Shown here: piece by piece, positions 57,978-64,000 of the stretch
How the letters are laid out: every line of letters begins with the position of its first letter
How positions within the stretch are numbered: the stretch's first letter is position 1
NCBI GenBank assembly: GCA_037974665.1
Contig: CM075764.1
Span: forward strand, 88,220,825 to 88,284,824
Direction: 5' to 3'
Source of the DNA: Ehretia macrophylla
Lineage: Eukaryota; Streptophyta; Magnoliopsida; Boraginales; Ehretiaceae
Length of the DNA: 64,000 nt
The notes under the pieces: generated by a model
Told to the model about the DNA's origin: nothing
The model's input: the letters and a program-made list of their open reading frames with translations, nothing else
Databases searched by the model: none
Program-made: the position numbers and the translations under genes

Positions 57978-60042
57978 AACTCGCAAAAGGAATAATGATG
58001 AGATTGTTGAGAATGCAACTGATTGTGAAAGTGATGATGGTTCTAATTTTGTTGATAATATGTATAACATGAGTAAAGGTGAAGATGATAGATTGTATGA
58101 AGAGAACATTGATGAAGATGTAGAATGGGCAAGGATTAAAAACTCAAAAGATTCAAAAGTATAGGGTAAGAGTAAAGGTTTGGGTACGGGGTTTTGGAGT
58201 GGAAGCACCTCATATTATGATGAATATGGGGAAAGACAAAGAAGTTAGTGAATTTGAATCTGAATCAGAGACAGAATCTAAGGAAGAATTGGATAGTTTG
58301 GATGATGAATCTAACGATGAAAATGGAGGAAAATGAGAAAAATTTAAGAGATTTTGGGCTGATTTGGATATGTAAAACCCTAAATTTGTGTGTGACATGT
58401 TATTTTCTTCTGCAGATGAGCTTAAATTAGCTGTTAAAGCACATAGAATCAAAAAATGTAGAGATGTGTACTTGAAGAGAAATGACAAGGGAAGAGTGAC
58501 AGCTAAATGTAAAGGTAAGACATGTAAATGGTTCATTTTTGCAACTCATATGAAGGACAAATGTGCATTTCAGATAAGAAGTTTGTGGACCAAACATCAT
58601 TGTGCAAGGAATTTGAATCACAAGCTGTTGACTTCTAAACAATTGTTTAAGATATACTTGAATGACATAAGGTTGAATTTGTTCGGTAGAGTTGTTGATT
58701 TTCAAAAGAAGGTCCATAATGATTTCAATGTGAATATTACTAGGAAACAAGTGTATAGGACTTCTGACAGGGCTAAATAAGAGATTGAAGGACGATACAA
58801 TGAGCAATATCATAGATTATGGGATTACTGTGAGGAGTTGAGGAGGATTAACCCAAGCTCAACAATTGCAATGGAGATAGTTGAGGACGAGGAGACAAGA
58901 GAAGAAAGATTTCTTAGACTAAATGTTTGTCTTGAAGCATGTAGGAGAGGATTCTTGGAAGGGTACAGACCTGTTTGGGGTTGGATGGATGTCACTTCAA
59001 AGGACCTCACCCTGGAGTTATTTTGATAGTTGTGGGAATTGATGCTAATAACTGCATTTTTTCAATTGTTTATTGTTTGGCTTAGAAAGAGGACAGGAAT
59101 TCTTGGAGTTGGTTTCTCAACTTAATAGTGCAAGATTTTGATATAGTTGATCAGCAGAAATGGATTATTATCACAGACAAACAGAAGGTAATTTTACTTA
59201 TCTTTGTCTTTTGTCTTTTATGATATGAATTAGTTATGGTTTTAAAATGAATTCTTAATTGTTTTGCAGGGTCTATGCCCTGCTATTGTCGAGATACTAC
59301 CTGATGTGGAGCATAGACATTGTGTTTGACATATATACGCTAACTTCAAGAAACATCATGGTTCATTGGCATTGAAAGACAAATTATGGATGGCTGCGAA
59401 AGTACCTTATGTGCAGAGGTTCGATTATGTGATAAGAGAAATAAGAGAAGTACATGAAGGATCATATGAATGGTTAGCTAACAAACCTGCTACATTTTGG
59501 AGCAGGTTACACTTTAGAACTTTAACTAAATATGATATTTTGTTAAACAATCTATGTGAATGTTTCAATGCAACCCTGCTTGATGCTAGAGATTTTGGGA
59601 TTTTAGTATTGTTGGAAAATATTAGGATTTACTCGATAAAGAGAAGGAGTCAAAAAGGGAATGGATGAGAAAATATGAAGGTTCAATATGTCCAAAAGTG
59701 AGGAAATTGGTAAATCAAAAAAAAATGATAGTACACCTTGGAATACTATTTATTCTGGTGAAAACAAATTCCAAGATAGGTGCTTTGGGAGGGACCAATT
59801 TGTAGTGGATTTAAATGAGCTAACTTGTTCCTGTAGAACGTGGGACCTTTCTGGAATCCCATGTGCACATGTCGTCTCTGCTTTTAGCTACTCAAGGTTA
59901 GAGCCAGAGAACTATGTTGCTGACTGCTATAGCAAGGATACATACATGAGATCGTATAAACCTGTGATCTATCCCATTAATGGGCCTGAAATGTGGCCAC
60001 AATCAGGTAGGCCCCCAGTTGAACCACTAAAAGCAGTCAAAC
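57978..60042 (+). pseudogene. MULE transposase gene, part 2 of 3
   Basis: The frame broken at 45080 continues here in phase after the target duplication. It holds an acidic linker, a Cys/His N-terminal domain (LKLAVKAHRIKKCRDVYLKR, CKWFIFATHM), the MULE catalytic region (VGIDANNCIFSIVY, ITDKQKG, NNLCECFNATLLDARD) and a SWIM zinc finger (CSCRTWDLSGIPCAHV). A GT-AG intron at 59188-59269 splits DKQKG/L, with residues reading through. Damage: TAG at about 58162, frameshifts near 58985 and 59640-59750, TGA near 59330. Non-functional. It is broken again at 60042 by a solo LTR. Confidence 0.9.
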
Positions 60043-63000
60043 TGTAACGACCCAATCCCTCACAGAATCAAGTCCACTAGTAACAATCTCGATCCAACCC
60101 CAAGGTAAGAAATGAGAGAAAATGGACGGAGTTTTCCCTGTACTATGGACCACCCAATACCTGTTCAATCAAACTCAACCACAAGCATTCCACAGCAACA
60201 CTTGAAGTTTCAACATCTCTTTACATCTTACAACTCAAATCAGGTCTATAAACATTACAAATCCAAACTAATATAAATAAGCATTTATTACATTACAAAT
60301 GACTTATAACAAACCCTACGTTCTTTTGACATTTACAAAACATAACTATGAACTATCACGAGCAAAGCGGACCCCGTTGCCAAGTAAGCCAAATGAACTT
60401 GCTAACATTTCAAATTTACCTTGCAACACCTAAAACTGTGCATGTAATCAACAAAAGAACATTAAAGTCAAGAACTTTAAGTAAAATAGAACCAAGAAGC
60501 ATGTATCAACAATAGATAAACATTTAATGGATACCACATGATAATATGAAGTAATAAGCATTAAAACACGATAATAAGGTACAATAACATTCAGTCAAGC
60601 TCTAAGAAACTATGTAATCACTTTAGAAAAAGATACGATTCCGCTTGCTGCAATTGCTCTTCATTCCGCTTCCGCGAATACTTTAACGCTTAAACTCGTA
60701 CCGGCATCCCCTTATCACTCCCGCTTGGGTACTTCGGATGTACTTGAAACCTACGACCCAACACCCCAAGGTCTTCAATGACCAAGTGAGTAAGGGAATA
60801 AGATGCGAAAGTTGTGCAACCAATCACAGGCAAGCCCGATTCCGCCCAATGAAGGCACAATACTACCATGCCTCGCTTAAAGTTACAACTTTTGTTAACG
60901 CTTAATAAATCACTTTGATAATCATTGTAAACATTGGATAAGCAGGAAAATTGAGGGGACAACAAAGTAGGTTGTCTCTCGAGCATTGTTGTGTAAATTC
61001 TAACTCAAGTGCACATATCGCAACAAGTAATAAAGTAGTGAGTAAAGATCGTTCTCACGAGGACTGTGATTATTAAGTACCAAAATTGGTGTAGCTTTAA
61101 CTTTATTTGGACAATCACGAATTGAGAGTTTGTAACTAATGACTAAAGAAATTATAGGACTTATAAAAATAGCAACTAAAACAATTACAAAATTAATAAA
61201 GATGGTAATTCAATAATTAAAAGGCTCTAGGAATTCCGATTTCACCAAGATTAATCCTACTTGAAACTATTGATTTAAATTAATTGACGCCTATTCCCTA
61301 CGTTGCCAACAATTCGCTAATGTGGTTATTAATCTTTCTCAACCATCAATAACATATTCCGCTAAGCAAGCTACCTACATCTCTGTGATAACTGTGAACT
61401 TAGAGAACCCATTAAGCCATAGAAATTCATGTGCTACACTAGATCTCATAACTACCTCTAGCTTATGGCGATTTAATGGTATTTCAAACGTGGTCTAATT
61501 TAGTTATTACTTCTTAGTCTCAAACCAAACCACAAATCATGCAATTGTTGATCAGGCAATCTCAAGCATTAAACTTAGCATGAAATACTCAACGCATACA
61601 TGGAATAGTTCATCAATCAGTTAAAATCAAAAGCATTCAAATATTCATAATCTGGCTACATCATAGCCCTAGAAAAATAACTTAGAACATCATAAGAAAT
61701 TAAATAAAATTCTAATTGTAACGTAAATCATGATAAGATAGATAGAAAAAACTAGGATTTGGAGAAGAATTGGGGCAGAAGTCCATCTCCAGATCGTTCC
61801 TTCATCTTCCACTCACGAATCCCCTCTTTTTCTCCCTCTGGAACGTTGTTTTTTTTCCCCAATAATGGTACCAAGAACCAGCCGCCAACTCTCTTCTCTT
61901 TCTTATATTTTTTTGCCTTTTTATTTATTAGGGTTGTCTTTCTTTTCTTGCCATTTTATGAAAAGAACCCTCTTTAATTCCCTGCAACATTGTGAACTTG
62001 CGCTACTGCGTTGTGATTAATTTCTTACCAACTACTTCTCAGGTTCAATGCACCTTCGTCCTCGGTAATTCTTCTACCATTTTAGTTCCAAAGCTCTGAT
62101 TTTCTCATATCTTCCACCTAGATTACAGAACAAATACAAAACCACTAAAATTACTCATAAATTATGCGAAAACTAGCACAAATTAAGTAAAAATGTGTTG
62201 AAATAATATATAAATTAAACACCCAACAAGAATATAAGCATTTAAGCAAGTGATAACACTTAAGTAACACATTCTTACATTAGCAATCAATGAACGCTTT
62301 AAAAACACATTTGGTAGGTGACAAAGTAGGCTACCATACCGTTTATGCAACATTTATACTTGTGAATAACTTCAAAGGCAAATGAACATGCATGCATTTT
62401 TGTACATCTTTGGTTGTAGCATACATTCATTTTACATGACATGACTTTGTTTCACCTACATATACCTGCAAATATTACAACCATAACATCAAAGTTATTT
62501 TCCTTTCATTCAAGCTTTCACTTCCTTTTACACTTATACTATCTAGACCTTAATTCCATCAAGTGACCATTACCCATCTAGAATTTAACCACCAATACAA
62601 CATAAAACACTTAGAAATACAAGCTGAAATTCTAGACAGCATATGCATGAGTTATCCAGTTCGGTTATCAACCTTAATGTTCTCTAAAAACTCTGAAACT
62701 GCACAAATATGTAGTTCTTTAAATGTAGATGGATTTAGCATCAAACGAATTCCAATTCGGAAGTATATCCAATAAGATAGGACCTCTAGAAGTTTATTGC
62801 GCAAACTGCCCTGCACCTACACAAGAATCAGATCCCTATATAAATAACTCTAAAAATGCATCTTAACAACAAATTTAGAACTTGCACCCAAAACAAAGTT
62901 TGTTCCTCAGGGTCTTGGGAACAACATACTAAAATTTCAGCCAAATCCAATAACGTTTACTATTTCAAATAAGCTCTACAAATCAAGTGCGCAAATCTAT

Positions 63001-63715
63001 CTAGAACCACAAGCTTACTTTTAGCCGTTGTTTGCATGCTAACTTAACTTTGAATGTTACTTGTTATATATCTAAATTAGAATATTCACTAAAGCCTTTA
63101 ATCAACCATTTCAACTTCACTTTCAATCATCAACATAAGTCTTTAAGCAATCAATTACAACTACAAGCAAAGTTTACTACACAAACAATATAAGGTTAAC
63201 ACTTAATTCTTTACACACAATAGCTAGCTTTGTATGTTTCCATAGCTCATAACATCAACTAACTTCTCATATATAAGCCTACTACTACCAAGATTAACAA
63301 TAAATATGCACATACCCATGAACCCCTTACCTTTAGCTTGGAGAAATACACTAAAAAATGGCTAGAACTAGCTCAAGATCACACTTTTCTTCTCTTCTCT
63401 CTTCTTCTTCTTCTTTTTTCTCCCTTCTTTTCCTTCCTTTCTTCATCACGTTTTCTCTCTCTTTTATCTTTCTTCCAACCAATTCTTCTTGTTTCTTCTA
63501 GAGAATTCTCTTGCTATTTTTACCATTTATTTGCTAAGTTGGGCCAATTGGTCCTTAATTGAGTTCTTACAAGATTAATTAAGCCTAAACAAGCCCACTA
63601 AATGCACCCAATGTAATATTGTCCATGTAGTCTACTTCTATTAACATTAATTCCACTTACCTTAAGTGTAATGCAAACACACATCGATCCACATATATTG
63701 GGCTCGGGTGTCACA
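60043..63715. mobile_element. Solo LTR-like insertion, with a nested insertion
   Basis: Begins TGTAACGACCC and ends GGGTGTCACA, with the exact target duplication CAAAC on both sides (60038-60042 and 63716-63720). The inverse of the right end, TGTGACACCCGAGCCC, is a common gypsy LTR start. No retrotransposon protein is encoded, so a solo LTR is the simplest reading. Without the nested 1.24-kb insert it would be about 2.4 kb. A non-coding (LARD-type) element is an alternative. Confidence 0.75.
60987..62228. mobile_element. Nested solo LTR inside the solo LTR
   Basis: Begins TGTTGTGTAAATTC and ends ...AACACCCAACA, flanked by AGCAT (60982-60986) and AGAAT (62229-62233), a 5-base duplication with one mismatch. 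A block reading AAAGATCGTTCTCACGAGGA resembles the conserved R-U5 area of Athila-like LTRs. No internal proteins, so again probably a solo LTR. The ORF at 61759-61977 is not convincing. Confidence 0.6.
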
Positions 63716-64000
63716 CAAACTCACTGGAAGACCTAGAAAAGCTAAAAGAAATTAGCCAAGTGAGGCACAAGAACAACAAGAAAAGAAGAAGCATAAAAAG
63801 GTTGTTGTGCCAAAAATAGGCAGGAAATGTATGAAAGGAAAATGTACCATTTGTAAACAAGTTAGGCACAACAAAAGGAGTTGCAAAGGAGGAAAAATGT
63901 ACAGAATGTGGATGTGGGTAATAGTATCAATGAAGAGAATGCTAGAGTACATGTACATGAAAGGGAGAATGAAGTCAATGTGGATGCAAACTTGAACAAT
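63716..64000 (+). pseudogene. MULE transposase gene, part 3 of 3 (runs off the window)
   Basis: The frame resumes in phase after the CAAAC duplication. It reads LTGRPRKAKR, a TAG near 63750, then a Lys-rich linker (KKKHKKVVVPKIGRK) and the zinc knuckle CTICKQVRHNKRSC that ends MuDR-type transposases. The end of the gene and the 3' terminal repeat lie beyond 64000. Confidence 0.85.

Noticed and set aside
58388-58780. Independent small protein gene
   Set aside because: It is the N-terminal DNA-binding domain of the MULE transposase, in phase with the sequence before and after it.
60690-60986. 98-codon minus-strand frame in the solo LTR as a gene
   Set aside because: No family signature, lies within LTR-like DNA and ends at the nested insertion boundary.

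Overview
This window is nuclear DNA from a flowering plant, most likely a eudicot. The evidence is intron-split genes with GT-AG junctions, plant-only proteins (a carotenoid isomerase with a plastid transit peptide, a plant LRR receptor kinase), long AT-rich spacers and many plant transposon families. I cannot name the genus. There are no bacterial features, operons or CRISPR arrays.

About 1-44 kb is gene-bearing. All four host genes lie on the minus strand: an MSP1/EMS1-type LRR receptor kinase (3883-7671, one exon), 15-cis-zeta-carotene isomerase Z-ISO (19801-23086, four coding exons, 371 codons), exportin-2/CAS (27880-30816, one exon) and translation initiation factor eIF3h (33117-43606, twelve coding exons including a 13-base first exon, 340 codons). 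I rebuilt the Z-ISO and eIF3h exon joins base by base, and all junctions keep frame. As I recall, Z-ISO and eIF3h are neighbours in Arabidopsis (At1g10830, At1g10840); here CAS lies between them. The spacers and introns carry MITEs and fold-back elements (MULE-, hAT- and Tourist-like), 3' scraps of LINEs and several tandem duplications.

About 44-64 kb is a transposon nest. A Mutator-like (MULE) transposase gene on the plus strand starts at 44561 and runs past the window end. A 12.9-kb Athila-type Ty3/gypsy retrotransposon (45081-57977, minus strand, target duplication AACTC) has split its coding sequence. A second insertion, a probable solo LTR (60043-63715, target duplication CAAAC), splits it again and itself holds another solo-LTR-like insertion (60987-62228). 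The MULE frame reads straight through both insertion sites once the inserts and one target copy are ignored, so these coordinates are well constrained. The gypsy element has both LTRs, a primer-binding site matching tRNA-Asp except at one base, a polypurine tract and recognisable gag, protease, RT/RNase H, integrase and a third ORF after pol. Its genes are broken by nonsense codons and frameshifts.

The least expected signals are regulatory. Both LTRs carry a tight cluster of six or seven WRKY-type W-boxes. The palindrome GCGCTCGAGCGC recurs in the LTRs and at two internal sites of the same element, each time 17-22 bases upstream of a TATA-like sequence. I did not find a wholly new multi-gene system; the nested element and its promoter modules are the best candidates for closer study.
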